Position numbers and translations under genes: made by a program
Shown here: positions 32,005 to 45,400 of the stretch, piece by piece
Layout of the letters: each line of letters starts with the position of its first letter
Position numbering within the stretch: position 1 is the stretch's first letter
The notes under the pieces: generated by a model
Databases searched by the model: none
The model's input: only the letters and a program-made list of their open reading frames with translations
What the model was told of the DNA's origin: nothing
DNA from: Macrotis lagotis
Lineage: Eukaryota > Chordata > Mammalia > Peramelemorphia > Peramelidae
Assembly (NCBI RefSeq): GCF_037893015.1
Contig: NC_133661.1
Span: 246,089,503-246,153,502 of the forward strand
Length of the DNA: 64,000 nucleotides
Reading direction: 5' to 3'

Positions 32005-32230
32005 ATGTGCAACTGGAAAAACTGCTGGTGGAGGTTGAGTGAGTGCTGCTGAGTCCTGAGAGGGAAAGGCTGATGTGGAAGAGGTAAGGGGTTTAGGCTG
32101 CCCCAGGCCCCCTAGCCCTTCAGTTTCCTGGCTGAACACTATGGAGGTTCCCCCCCCCCCACCCCCCCAGCTTCCTCCTCAAACCGAAGTCCCTACCCAC
32201 TGAGTCTATCTCAGTGATGCCCCATTTCCC
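32005..32230 (+). repeat. Decayed copy of VIPAS39 exon 1 and donor region
   Basis: Blocks gaggttg, gctgag, tggaagaggtaaggggt, ggc and ctcctcaaaccga occur in the same order as at 30456-30645 in the CpG island. The donor is at 32081/32082, versus 30530/30531. CpGs of the source are mostly CA or TG here, as expected of an unprotected copy. L1 sequence flanks it on both sides. Confidence 0.7.
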
Positions 32231-32301
32231 TCCCCCCTTATGTGCCAACCAAACTGTCTAGGGGAAGTAAGGGAAGAGGAGAGAAAGGGGGATTCTAAGG
32301 A

Positions 32302-33080
32302 AAGCATTGCTGAGAAAAGGTAAATCATTCACAGCTGATAATCTTGTAATATTGCTATTACTTTTTAGGCGGCACATTTCCCATTGCGTCTGCTCATGTA
32401 AATTTTTTATTGAGAGCATCCTGTTCATCATTTCCCATTACAGAATAGCATTTCATTTCTTTCTTTTTTTTTTGCAAGGCAATGGGGTTAAGTGACTTGC
32501 CCAAGGTAATTTTTTTTAGTTATCTGAGGCAGGATTTGAACTCAGGTCCTCTAGATTCCAGGATTGGTGCTCTATCTATTATCTAACTAGCTACTCCAGC
32601 ATTTCATTTCAGTCATATACTACAATTCAGCCGTTTCCGATGGACATCTCTTCAATCTCTAGCTCCCTGCCACCAGAAAAGAGCTGCTATAAATATCTCT
32701 TCATCATAGAGGTTCTTTTCTTGTAATTCATCTCTTCTGGCATATAGACCCAGCAGTGGCACTATTAGGCCAAAGTTAGGCATGGGTTTTATAGCCCTTT
32801 GGGTTTAGTTCCAAATTGTTTTGCAGAATTACTGAATCATATCATAACTCCTCCAACAGTGTATCATTGTCTCAATTTCTCTACATCCCTTGCAACATTT
32901 GTTATTTTCTCCTGTCCTATTAGTAAATCTAATAGGTATAAACCTCAGAATTGTTCCAAACTGCATTTCTCCTAACAATCATAAGTTAGGACATTTTAAA
33001 AAATGATTTAAATAAATTACATTGATAAAATCATCTAAAAACTGTTCATATCTCTCGATCACTTATCAGTTGGAGAATAG
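32302..33080 (-). repeat. L1 fragment, second part
   Basis: It resumes with cattgctgagaaaaggtaaa, then ctgctcatgtaaattttt, gagctgctataaatatctc, cagcagtggcactattagg and tccaaattgttttgcag. This is the antisense of the L1 ORF2 end. A SINE sits at 32463-32597. Confidence 0.75.
32463..32597 (-). mobile_element. Marsupial SINE within L1
   Basis: tttgcaaggcaatggggtt to taactagctac. L1 wording (gcatttcatttc) repeats on each side as an imperfect TSD. Confidence 0.8.
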
Positions 33081-33084
33081 AGTC

Positions 33085-33890
33085 ATCATTTTTAATGAAA
33101 AATAACAGTTCATCAAAACTAAACAACACATTGACCAAAATGAACATTCTATGCAGTGTTCCACACATGTAGTCCATACCTCTTCAAAGAAGGAAGACTG
33201 TACATCCTTCTCTATCTTCTTTGGGACCAAACTTAGTCAATTTCACACAGCTAATAAGTGTCTGAGGTCAGATTTGAATCTTTCTAACTCCAGAAGCCCC
33301 TATCCACTGTGCAAGTAGCTGCTCCATTATTTCAGATTATATCAATTCATATCAATCTTTATATAATTTCTCCTTATTCATCTTTTCTTTCATATAATAT
33401 TTCATTATATTCAGGTATCAGAATTGTCTATTAAAGTACTATTATAAATATTTTAATGTTAATTAATTATAGTAACTTCTCATTAATACCCTCTTTAGGA
33501 TATATACTTAGCCATAGGATATTTGGGTCAAAGGATATGAATATTTTAGACCATTTCTTGGTATAATTCTAAACTTTTCCAGAATGATAAGACCATGCCT
33601 CTCTGCACTTTCTCCAACACTGACTTTCTTTTTTTAATAGGTTTTTTTTTTTTTTGCAAGGCAAATGGGGTTAAGTGGCTTGCCCAAGGCCACACAGCTA
33701 GGTAATTATTAAGTGTCTGAGACTGGATCTGAACCCAGGTACTCCTGACTCCAAAGCCGGTGCTTTATCCACTATGCCACCTAGCCGCCCCAACATTGAC
33801 TATTTCTATCTTATATGATTTACTGAGAATGATGGGAAACTTCACTTGTTTTAAATTACATTTCTCATATTATTAGTGATTTGGATCAGT
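33085..33890 (-). repeat. Second L1-like fragment, with SINE at 33633-33792
   Basis: ccacacatgtagtccatacc, gtcaaaggatatgaatatt and ccagaatgataagacc are L1 3'-region blocks in antisense. Near-identical ccaacactgact / ccaacattgact at 33618 and 33790 flank the SINE. Confidence 0.6.
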
Positions 33891-34805
33891 TTACAGGATA
33901 TTAGAGGCAACAGTGGAAAGAACACATGATTTTGAATTAGAGGATTTGAGTTAGCTTTGAATCCTAGCTCTTCTATTTTCTAACTTTATAAACTTGGACA
34001 AATCACTTGACTTCACTGAGCCTCTGTTTCATTGTCTGCAAAATGAGAGGGATTAGCTCTCTAAGGGTTCTTCTAGTTCTAGTTCTAGTTCCAACTCAAG
34101 AGTTGGAAAGTGTGATTGAGGGTCTGGAATCGACTATAATAATAAGCACTTAACTCTTTTTCTTGACTGAGAATGATTTTTGGTATAGCTGATCTAAATT
34201 TTTGGTCACCATTGAAAAATGTTTTCTGTAGCATCCCACAAATTTTTTGTAGTGCAGAAGCTTTATATTTTCATTATTTTACTGTTCTAAACTATTATAT
34301 TTTCTTGGTGTTATTTTGCTCTTTAATATTTTACTGGATCTTGATGTGTTCGTCATCATCTTTCTATATTGATAGGTATTCAATTATACTGCATTATTGT
34401 TGTCTCTTGTAGTATACCATTGTGCAACTTATAAATTCTCAAAATAGTATCTGTGAAATAACAGAAAATAAAAATACTTTTATGCTTTACAGAGCATGAG
34501 TGCAGTTTGCAAGTCTAGCATCCTTGCAACTCTTATGGTTTCACTTGCTAAGCAAACTATACAGTTTTGATTTTTACCTAGAATGGTTATTAAGTTCCTG
34601 AAGTCAATTTGACATCAACAAATCAAATCTACACCTCCCCTATCAAGTTAGTGTAATTAGATCCCAGGAAGCCTGTGGTCACCAGAAAGGAGGTTTAAAT
34701 GGACTTTATTTGATCACTTTCCACAAGTTTAGAGGGCTTATAGAACTGCCAAGTGAAAAATCCAAGCTGCTGTTATACTTTGCTTGCTGGTCTTTTTATA
34801 TTTTT

Positions 34806-34851
34806 ATTTATTCATTCATTCATTCATTCATTCATTCATTTATTTATTTAT
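34806..34851 (+). repeat. (ATTC)n microsatellite
   Basis: A tandem attc/attt run in VIPAS39 intron 1. Confidence 0.9.
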
Positions 34852-36349
34852 TACTGTTCAGTTCTTGACTTAAGCTATAGTTTTTCAAGACTCTTTTCAA
34901 GCCAATTACCATAAGTAGTTTAGTTTGCGTTATGGGCAAGACTTATTGTTTGGAGATAAAACAGTACTTTTATGTTGTGTTTTTATGGTGTGTTCCTTGC
35001 CAATATAGCCTTTTAACATATCTTTTGCCAATCAAAAGCCTGACTTCCCAAACATTTAGAGCATAATTGAAAATAAATTAAATGGAAATAAAACATTTAG
35101 GAACAGCCAAGGAAGTAGTAATATTTGCTGAATAGTATTTATTCAGTTAACACTGATTGCCTAGTTCATTCATTCAGAAAGTAATTATGGTAGCCTTTTT
35201 GTTCTTTCTGTCTATACTTGCTTAGCATTTGGGAGCTTATGGTGAAGAACTTTATCTATACTGATATGTATCATTTTCTCTTCAATTTTCAGAATTTCCT
35301 GGGGGCATTGAGAGGTTGTAATTTGCTTAGTGTCACATGGCCAGAATGGGTCAGAGGCAGAGCCTGAACTCAGATCTTCTTGACTCTGGTCTATTTTGCC
35401 TACCTCTACCCACTTGCTAGCTCTCTGCCTTAGATTCTTTTTAAATCTGTGTGTGGCAGTGGCCCTGGAGTCAGAGGACCTGTACTCCAGCTCTGGCATT
35501 GGTATAGTTCTGAGCAAAATCACTTGACCTTGCTTGTCCATTTCCTCATCTATAGAAGCAGGAGGTTGGACCTAGGTAGACTCTAAGCATTAACTGTGAC
35601 ACTGTTATGAGTTAAAACTTAAATGAACTGTATTGCATTTATGCTAGAGAACAAGTGAATCATCTGTAAGTGGTAGATCCAGAAAGTCTGCCACCAGGAA
35701 TAGGAAAGAAAGTATACAAATAATAACAAAAATTGCTAGGATTTCTGTAGCATTTTAAGATTTTCAAAGTGCTTATTTGATCCTTTCAATAGCCCCTGTG
35801 AGGTAGGTTCTGTTATACCCATTTTCCAGATGAGGAAGCAAAGGACAGGAGTGCCACAGGCTATTAAGTATCTGAGAGAGTATTTGAAGGTGGGTCTTTC
35901 TGATGGCCTCATAGATTTTGTTTCTTTCATCACCTCCTCATTTGACTTCTCTAGTCAGCTACATCTTTGCTCTAGGGCCTCTCATCTCTCCTAGACTTCT
36001 GAGAAGTAAACAAAATAATATAAAACTAAACCTTCTAGTGCTTTAGAATAAATTTTGGGGAAATCAGATGGATATGTATCTTTTTTCTTATAAAGTTCAA
36101 GTTTATATAATACTTTAAATGTTTGCAAAGTACATTCTTCACAAAAGTTCTATTATTATAATACTCATTTGAAAAAAAGTGCAAATATTATTATCTCCTT
36201 TTTTACAAATGTGGCTTACAGAGGAAGTAAAATAATTTGCAGAAGTCAGAACTTCAATTAAATTCCAGGACTTCTGACTACATTTTGAAACATCATTTCC
36301 ATGGTACCAACCTGCCTCTCTAAGAATGTTTCTTTTCTCTCTGCCTCAG

Positions 36350-36442
36350 ATGAATCGGACAAAAGTTGATGAGGAGGAGTACTGGCACAGCTCCAAGTTC
36401 AAGGCTTTCACATTTGATGATGATGATGATGAACTCTCCCAG
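36350..36442 (+). CDS. VIPAS39: VIPAS39 exon 2, first coding exon
   Basis: It encodes residues 1-31 ([31 protein letters not shown]). The ATG is the first base after ctgcctcag, and the donor is gtatat. A (GAT)n run codes the first Asp tract. Confidence 0.97.
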
Positions 36443-39400
36443 GTATATTGTCAAAGTCATTGCAGATTTGAAAGTATATCTGTCTTTCTTACTACTAACC
36501 AGAAATTCACTTTGTCAGTGCTTTTTTTGGCAAGGCAATGGGGGTAAATGATTTGTTCAAGATCACACAGCTAGGTAAGTATTAAAGAAGCTGGATTTGA
36601 TCTTGGGTCCTCCTGACTCCAGGGCCAGTGCTTTACCCACTGAGCAACATAGCTACCCCACTTTATCAGCATTCTAACTGGTCTCCCTCTCAAAAGCATC
36701 TTTCATAGAGGTTTCTGTCCAATAGCTAACAATATGATTTAGACAGGTTACTTATCATTTCTGAGTTCAGTTGTCTCATCTGTTAAGTGGCTGAACAAAA
36801 TGATTTTTGAGGTTTCTTCTAGCTCCCACATTGAATTCTATGAAATTGTAGTTTGGAAGATATTTAAGATCATAAAAGGAAAAGTGTTAGGAAAGAAATG
36901 ATAGGAATAAAAGAAAAAGATCCACTTTTCTGAAGCATTTCTTTTTATTTTTGGCAAGGCAGTGGGGTTAAGTGGCTTGCCCAAGGCCACACAGCTAGGT
37001 AATTATTAAGTGTCTGAGACCGGATTTGAACCCAGGTACTCCTGACTCCAGGGCCGGTGCTTTATCCACTACTGCACCTAGCCACCCCTGAGAATCTTTT
37101 CTTACTGTCATTAACCTCAGTGAGGGTATAAAACCAATAGTGGGACCTATGGGTCAAAGGTTATGAACAACTCAGGACTTTTTCATACATAATTCCAAAT
37201 TGTTTTCAAGGATGATTGGACCTGTTTCTCATGTCCATCAACAGTGAATTAGCATTCTTATTTTTCCACAACTATTTCTTTTTTTTTTTTTTTAGGTTTT
37301 TTTCAAGGCAAATGGGGTTAAGTGGCTTGCCCAAGGCCACACAGCTAGGTAATTATTAAGTGTCTGAGACCGGATTTGAACCCAGGTCCTCCTGACTCCA
37401 GGGCCGGTGCTTTATCCACTACGCCACCTAGCCGCCCCTAAAAGGTCCACTTTTATTAAAATTTTTTTGAGATATTAAAATTTTATATTTTTTACTGTAT
37501 TGAATTCTCCTCCTCCCAGAGAGCTAGCATGTAAGGAAAATTTAAAAAGAACAAGTAAAAGGGATCAGTTTATGAAAGATGTGCTACTGTGTGATGTGAT
37601 GTGTACTCATGGCCACCCCTTCTGTAAAGAAGCAAGGGCTGGGGCGGCTAGGTGATGCAGTGGATAGATCACTGGCCCTGGAGTCAGGAGTACCGAGTTC
37701 AAATCCGGCCTCAGACACTTTAATAATTACCTAACTGTGTGGCCTTGGGCAAGCCACTTAACCCTTGCAAAAACCAAAAAATAAATAAACAAACAAACAA
37801 ATAAGAAGCAAGGGCTATGTCTTCTAACTTCTCTTTTTTGGAACCCCAGCTTGATCATTATAATCTTGCACCATTCAGCTTCAGTTACTTTGTTTTTTAA
37901 TTTCTTGGTATCTTTTATTTTAACATTGTCTAGATTTCTCCTATATCTCTCCCCTACCATTCCCCAGAAAATAGTTCAAATCTGGCTCAGATACTTAATA
38001 ATTGCTTAGTTGTGTGACCCTGGGCAAGTCACTTAGCCTCATTGCCTTAAATTTAAAAAAAAAGAAAATAGATCCAAGAGAGATAATTTAAAAATTATTG
38101 GACTACTTAAAAGTCATGACCAGGAAAAGAGCCTAGACTTCATTTTTCAAGAAATAATACAGCAGAATTGCCATGTTATCCTAGAAGCAGAGGATAAAAT
38201 AGAAATTGAGGGAATTCACTGATCACCTCCTGAAAGAGATCCCAAAAGAAAACTTCCAGGAATATTATAGCCAAACTCTAAAACTCCCAAACCAAGGAGA
38301 AAATACTAAAAACTGCCAGAAACAAACAATTCAACTAGCGTGGCTGTATATTCAGGATTACATAGGATCTGTCAGCATCTACATTAAGGACTTGTAGGAC
38401 TTGGAATATGATGTGGGTTTACAACTGAGAATCAACTACCCATCAAAACTGATTATCATCTTTCAGGGAAAAAGATGGATTTTTCAATGAAAAAGGGGAC
38501 TTTCAGACTTTCCTATTGAAATAACCAGAGCTGAACAGAAAGTTTGATCTCCAAGTACAGGACTCAGGTGAACCACAGAGGGGATGAATGAGAAGGACTA
38601 ATTATGAGGAATTTAATGATGTTGAACTGCTTGCTTGTATTCCTGCATAGGAAGAAGATACTGATAACTCATATGAAGTATTCATAAGAGCAGTTAGAAG
38701 GAGCACATATAGACAAGGCATAGGAAGGAGCTGAATATAAAAATTTAGTTCCAAATTCTATCCTTCTCTCTCCTTCCATCTTCCCTGCTCCCCTCCCATT
38801 GAGAAGGCAAGCAATTTGATATACTTGGGCAGTCATTTATTTTAATTTTATTTATTTATTTATTTATTTATTTTTGTAAGGCAAATGGGGTTAAGTGGCT
38901 TGCCCAAGGCCACAGAGCTAGGTAATTCTTAAGTGTCTGAGGCCAGATTTGAACCCAGGTACTCCTGACTCCAGGGCCCGTGCTCTATCTACTACGTCAC
39001 CCAGCTGCCCCTTGGGCAGTCATTTAAAATGTATTTCTACATGAGTCATGTTGTGGAAAAAAAAACACAGACCAAAACAATTAAACAAGAAAAATAAAGA
39101 AAAAAATATGTTTTAATCTTCAATCAAACTCCATTAGTTCTTTCTCTGGAGAGATATAGTATTTTTCATTTTAAGTCCTTTGGAATTGAATCATTATATT
39201 GCTGAGCATAGCTAAGTCATTCACAGTTGATCATAGTACAATATTGCTGTTAGTCTTGGTTCTGCTCCTTTTACTTTGCATCAGTTCATGTAAATCTTAG
39301 CAACTTTTTCTGAAAGCATCCTACTCATCATTTTTTATAGCATAGTATTATTCCATTACAAGTATATACAGCAACTTGTTCATCCTTTCCCCAGTGTTTC

Positions 39401-42400
39401 CTCATTTTCCAATTCTTTGCTATCATTGAAGAGCTATTATAGGGGGCGGCTAGGTGGTGCAGTGGATAGAGCACGGGCCCTGGAGTCAGGAGTACCTGGG
39501 TTCAAATCCGGCCTCAGACACTTAATAATTGCCTAGCTGTGTGGCCTTGGGCAAGCCACTTAACCCCACTGCCTTGCAAAAAAAAAAGGTACTATAAATG
39601 TTTTTGTATATTTATATATCTTTTTTCCTTTTTAAGCTTCTTTAGGCTACAAATCTAGTACCAGTATTCTTGATCAAAGGGTTGCTTGGTTTTATAGCCT
39701 TTTGAGCAAACTTCAAAATTACTACAGAGAATGGTTAAATCAGTATACAGTTTCACTAACAGTGCATTAGTATCTTGGTTTTTCTCACATCCACTCCAAC
39801 ATTTACCATTTTCCTTTTCCTATCATATTATCCATTTTGATAGTTGTGAATTGGTAGCTCAGAGTTGTTTTAATTTACATTTCTTTAATCAATTTTTAAT
39901 AACATCCATTTTTAATCAGTTTTAGAACATTTTTTCATAATTTTGGATAACTTTGATTACTTTGTCTGAAAACTGCCTATTCATATCCTCTGATCACTTA
40001 TCAATTAAGAGATGGCTTGTATTTTTATAAATTTGACTGACTTCTCATTATATTTGAGAAATGAGCTCTTTATCAGATAAACTTGCTGTAAAATTATTTT
40101 ACAGTTTTGATTATTGTATTTCTCCTTACATCATATTTTCTGGTACCATTTGTTGATGATAATATCTTAAGATATCTTTATGGGTAACTGAAGGGGCATA
40201 AAGATAAAGATGCTAAGTTAAGTTCAAAAAGGTATATAAGGGTGTGTTTTGAAGTCCCTTTATGTGAGGGTAGAGGTCAGGTTATAGAAGTAAACTAAGT
40301 ATTAGACTCCTTGACCTAGGAACAAGAGTGATTTGGTGCCTAAGTTCATTACAGTATCAAAGATCTGGACTGAATAATACTGACAGATAGAATGAACCTC
40401 AAAGAAGAAGTTGCTAAGAGAAGGTGGTAGAGGGAGGATTGGGCCTTTGAAGGAGTATGCTTATCTCTCCTAGTTATTTGCCAACTGTAAAAGAAAAGAT
40501 ACTGCTGACATGCTGAAGATACTGGTCAGAGATGCAATTTTTTCCAGAGAGGGACCGGGTTTTCATGAACTCAGTGGAAAAAGTGTGAGAAGGAGCAGCA
40601 CACCCTAGGGTGTTGCTAACTACATAGCAAGGGTTCAAATGGACAAACCAGAAGAGATGGGCAGAGGAAGTTAAAAACTGAATAGGATTGGAGAGTGGGG
40701 AGTGAATCAAGATTTTCATTTGAGTCCAATATGGGTTCAAAAATCAGCATCAAAAATAAAGAAGGAAAATTATTGATGGTATTTGCTAGAGAAAACTCTA
40801 GGGGAACATGGTCACATACCAAGTCACCCAAACACACTTCTGTCTGGGATTAGAGCTTGAAAGCCCTAAATAATTTAAAATTGATTCTCTGAAACCCAAC
40901 TTCTATTTTCTGTAATCAATCTCCTTTGTTGTTTTTCTTTGTGAGCATTTTGGGTATGTTAAATGAATTTTCTTTTAAGTACTAATCATTCAGTTTTTTG
41001 ATTTTATATGCCGAATTCTTTTATCATCTTGCTAAATAAGTTTGGATGCTGATAGAGGGCAGTAGGAGGTAGAGGTGATTTAAGATTCTCAAATTTCTGT
41101 CCACTTGCAGTTGAAGGAGTCCAAACGAGCAGTGAACAGCCTTCGGGACATTGTGGATGATGATGATGATGACCTGGAAAGGGTCAGTTGGAGTGGAGAA
41201 CCTGTGGGGAGTAAGTAGAAGAAATCCAAGGAGGTCATTCTTAAGTTTTATGTCTTTAATAAATGACCCATCAACTTAAAACTAATGTCCCTCTAGGGGT
41301 GGCTAGGTGGCACAGTGAATGGAGCACCAGCCCTGGAGTCAGGAGGACCTGAGTTCAAGTCTGGCCTCAGACACTTAATGATTGCTTAGCTGTGTGGCCT
41401 TGGGGCAAGCCACTTGACCCCATTGCCTTGCAAAAAAAAAAAACAAACCCAAAACTAATGTCCCTCCCTCCCTTTCTTTCTCTTTCAAAATTCTGTCTGT
41501 CATTTTAAAAGTCTGTCCTTGCCTGGGGAGCTTCTGTAGGGTCAGATGATTATAGAATAATTGATTTAGAGCTGGAAGCAACCTTAAAAGCACTCTAGTC
41601 TACCCCCTTCCTTTTACAGATGAAGAAACTGAGGCTTAGCAAGGTTAAGTGATTTGCCCATGGTATAAGAAACAGAATTTGAACCCAAGCCCTCATGATT
41701 GACAAGTTTCATACACACTACCTTTTCAAAGGTCCATGGAAGATGTAACAAAGAGCTGTTCTGTCTCCTTTTTTTTCCATTTGAGATTGACTCTCCTTAT
41801 CTTGCCCTGGTTAGAAGTGCAGCAGTCAGTGACAAGGGTAGATACCCATATTAATCAGCATGGAAGTTTTAATTTCCTTATTTTCCCAACTGGACTGTTT
41901 TGCAACTTAGGCCTCTACTCTCAGGTTTCTGACTTAAGAGCAAATGCCTAATCCTTGCCCAACCATAGCTCAGAATTCCTGAAGATATCTATCACCAGCC
42001 TCAGTCTCCCCAGCAACGGAAAGCAGAGAATGTGCCACCATGCTCTGCCTGTCTACCTTAAATATATATATATATACTATATGTGTGTTTATATATGTTT
42101 TTTATTTATACCTTTGTTTTATTCTTATATCCCATTCACTTTTCCATTTAACCCCCATCTTCCACCAAAATCCTCTAAATCCTTTCTTGCAACAGAAAAA
42201 CTGTTAAATAAACCAACCAAAAAAGCAATAGCTTCTTACAGTATATATGCCATTCTCATCCTTTTTTCTCAGAAAGTACAATTATTCATTCTTTACTGTG
42301 TCCTATACTGCTGTGTCAGTGAACTATGGTTGTGAATGGATTTTCATAGCTCTGTCATAACACTATGTTTACTTAGCTACCAAATCTTGCCACCCAGCCA

Positions 42401-45400
42401 TTATTGAACACTATTTAAACTATTAATGTTTAGTTCCTCCTGTAGTTACCCAAAGTCCTCTCTGATTTTAGGAGGTAGGATCAGTTACAAAGCCCTGATC
42501 ATCTGTGAAGTTTTTAGATACTTCCTGGGAGATAGAAGCATGGGGATTTATTTTTCTGCCTAAAGTTTACTAAATCTACCCTTTGACTTCTTCCTGTCAT
42601 GTAGGCATCTCTTGGTCCATCAAAGAGACAGCTTCCAGTGGTGGTCCCACCCTTGAGGGACGTGACCAGCTGAAGACTAGAAGCAGTTTATCCTCCTATC
42701 CTCCACTACCCAAGCCCATCTCCTCCTATTCTCTGAGTAGCTTCTTCAAAGGTAAAGAAAGAGGAGGTGTGAGAAGCTTCCTCTTCCCTTAGGCATTAGA
42801 AGATCCAACTCAACATTTTCTTTTACTCTGGAAAATGATGTGGAAAAATGCTTTGTTGGAGTTGGCAACTAATTCAGTAATCTTTTGTCACTGTCCAAAG
42901 CTTTGTGGGCAAGAGGAATTGTGGAGAATTTTGAATGTTTGGATCAAGGGGATGTGTCTTTGGATCTAGGTTAGTAGGGTTGGCACTGGCCAAAGTGCCA
43001 TTGGTGCAGTGGGAAGAATGTTGGATTTGGAGTCAAAGGACATGAGCTTGAATCCAAGCACTGCCTTTTATCTGTATGGAGCAGGTAACTGGCAAATTAC
43101 ATACATTTTCTGGGCCCCCTAGTTTTGTCATCTTTAAAATTTTGGGATTGTACCAGATGGTGTTTAAGGCCTGTGATCTTCATTACTTTGGGAAGGATGT
43201 GGTATAACTGTGATCTTTCATGAGATGATTTTTAAGGTAGGTCACAAACTCAATTCTATTGTGTAATCTTAGGCTAATTTCTAGAAGGTAAAAAGATCTC
43301 AGTTTTACAACTGAGAGGAAATTAAGACTTAAGTAAAAGTCACCTACCATGTGCCCCACTGTGCTAAAATATAAGAAAAAAATATAAATATCAGTATGTT
43401 GCTGGGGCATATCCCAGCCTTCTTAATTGCTTTTTTCTACTGTAGATGATGAGAGAAGCAAGGAGTTTGAGTTCTGCAAGGTTGGAGAGACAAGTGAGGA
43501 ACACCAGGACCCTTCAGACAGGTCATCTAATTCAGCCAGTCCCTTGACAGTTTATAACACTTGTGATCCTCTGACCTGGCTGGGCTATCATCTTAAATTC
43601 TTGACCAAAAATACTTTTCTATATTGTCTGTCTAAGCTTTTTAAGCTAATTAAAGGGAAGCCTTTACTTTTGTCTTTCCAACCTTAGAGAACTAAAGCTC
43701 CCTTCCTCTCAGGATTTGAACCCAGGTTTTTCTTATTTCAAACCTGGTCTGTATATATTATGCCATAGTAGTTTAATAAAAAGTTATATTTTTCATAAAG
43801 GCAAATTATATATCTGTGGAGGCCAAACAAAAGAACCCCATCCCAGTTAACAAAAGCATACATTTCATGATTTGGATCATGTGACCAAGACTTTACTCCC
43901 ACTGGGGGAAACATCAGTTTTCAGTGCCAGTATTTTTGAATTGTGATTAAACCTTTTCTATAGGGAAGGATTCTAGGGGATAAGAAAAACTTGCTCTTAA
44001 CATTTTAGCCTTAGAAAAATATTTATTTTGTTAATATTGTCTAAATATGACTGTTTTAATAAAGAATTTGCTTAAAATACTTTTATTGTGATTTCAGAAT
44101 TCTCAATAGTTGTGTTTGCAAGGTTTTTTTTTAGTTAATATGAAAACATTTAGTTAACATTTAGTTAACATTAAAACATTTATGTGTCTCAAGTGAAATG
44201 ATGTATGTATATAAAATAGTGGTACAGAGCTTAAGCTTGATATAAAAGCCAATTTTTATTTGTTACTTAACTATTTTGTTCTCAGTGGATGTTTATGATT
44301 ATTTACAGTCCTGGACAATCTTAGCTTGAACCTTGGGTCTTATTCTTCATATGCTCTTTGACTTTAGGAAGAAGCGGACTTGGGAGTTTCCAGTCCCTTT
44401 CAGATGGTAGGCATTGGGCTTTGGGGATTGGATTGTCTTCCTTTGCTTGCTGTGGGTAATAGTTTTTGGTCCAATATACAAGCTGAAGAGTTAGGGGAAC
44501 TAGGAGGCATGTCAGATGAACTCCTTTTGGTACTCTGATTTTAGGAAGAACCACTAAATGTGTGGAAGGAAATATTTTAGCCTTATAAAGGATAAAGTGA
44601 CATGTTCTTTCCCTCCCACCTCACCATCCCCTTCTAATGGTAGGACTTAATTGTAGAATAATGTCTTGCTTTGTCTGCAGACATGAGGGAGTCACTGTCC
44701 TTGATCTTAAGTCTATATGCTAGAGAACCTTTAAGAGAAGGAAGCTGTGCTTAAAGGGAGAAATGACAAGAGGCAGAATTCAGGATGTATTGAGCCTGTT
44801 GCCTTTTCTTCCCTAGCCCTCTCAGATGTACCTCCCAAAAACTATGCTCCAGAGCTTCGAAGACCTAAGGGTGAATACAAGGTGCGTTACTATTAGGACC
44901 TATACTTTGAAATCCATTGATTTTCATGTGGATTGATAATGGGGGCTTAATTAGGCAGAGATTGTAGTGAAATGGATCAGAAAGAACAACTGATCCCTGA
45001 GCAAAGAATTCTCTCTGGGACCAACAATCCAGAGTGTGTGTGTGTTGAAGCAGCTGTAATAAATCTTCCACAAGCTTGGGCCATGGATGAATGCACAGAT
45101 ATTGCCCCAAATTAACATTAGTGTTTGGAAATTTTAAATAGTGGCTTTCGAGTTTCTGGTTTTTGAACTAATTGATTCCATTTATAGTGTCTTTTTGAAG
45201 AGTTACAGGAAAGAGTTCCTCTTTCTCCCCTTTTTCCAATGCTTTCAATAAGCCAGAAAAACACTAGCTCTCAGTTTCCTATCAAGGCCATTTTCGACTT
45301 TCCAGCTTCTCCCTTCTCTATCTGACTCTACTAAAAACCTCCCCCTTCATGACAAAGGATCTTGTGAAGTCAACCAAGCCACCTAAGATCAAGCCCTCCT

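Larger units (their letters stand above)
30531..36349 (+). other. VIPAS39 intron 1, repeat-filled
   Basis: It holds the rest of the CpG island, SINEs (31221-31340 minus, 31647-31800 plus, 32463-32597 minus, 33633-33792 minus), minus-strand L1 pieces (31505-32003, 32302-33080, 33085-33890), the duplicated exon 1 segment (32005-32230), MIR copies (33895-34115, 35300-35605, 35736-35940, 36095-36310) and an (ATTC)n run (34806-34851). About 34150-35100 shows nothing I can name. Confidence 0.65.
38735..40160 (-). repeat. L1 3' portion, carrying two SINEs
   Basis: The antisense L1 order is complete: ccattgagaaggcaagcaat, ttgctgagcatagctaagtc, ttgctgttagtcttggttct, catcagttcatgtaaatct, ttgtgaattggtagctcag, gaaaactgcctattcatatc, gagaaatgagctctttatc. 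SINEs at 38840-39010 and 39444-39588 interrupt it. Confidence 0.85.
36443..41110 (+). other. VIPAS39 intron 2, repeat-filled
   Basis: It holds a run of SINEs (36521-36658, 36938-37087 and 37278-37437 minus; 37641-37802 and 37976-38060 plus), LINE ORF1-like sequence (38080-38500 plus), and a minus-strand L1 (38735-40160) carrying two SINEs. About 40170-41100 is unremarkable A/T-rich DNA. Confidence 0.65.

Noticed and set aside
38080-38500. Reading the LINE ORF1-like fragment and the adjacent L1 as one element
   Set aside because: They are in opposite orientation, and the L1 3' end lies between them, so they are most likely separate insertions.
43446-43521. Possible extra VIPAS39 exon between exons 4 and 5 (tttctactgtag ... 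cagacag/gtcatc)
   Set aside because: Its 76 bp length would shift the frame, there is no human counterpart, and downstream text resembles a MIR SINE. It is best seen as a decoy exon.
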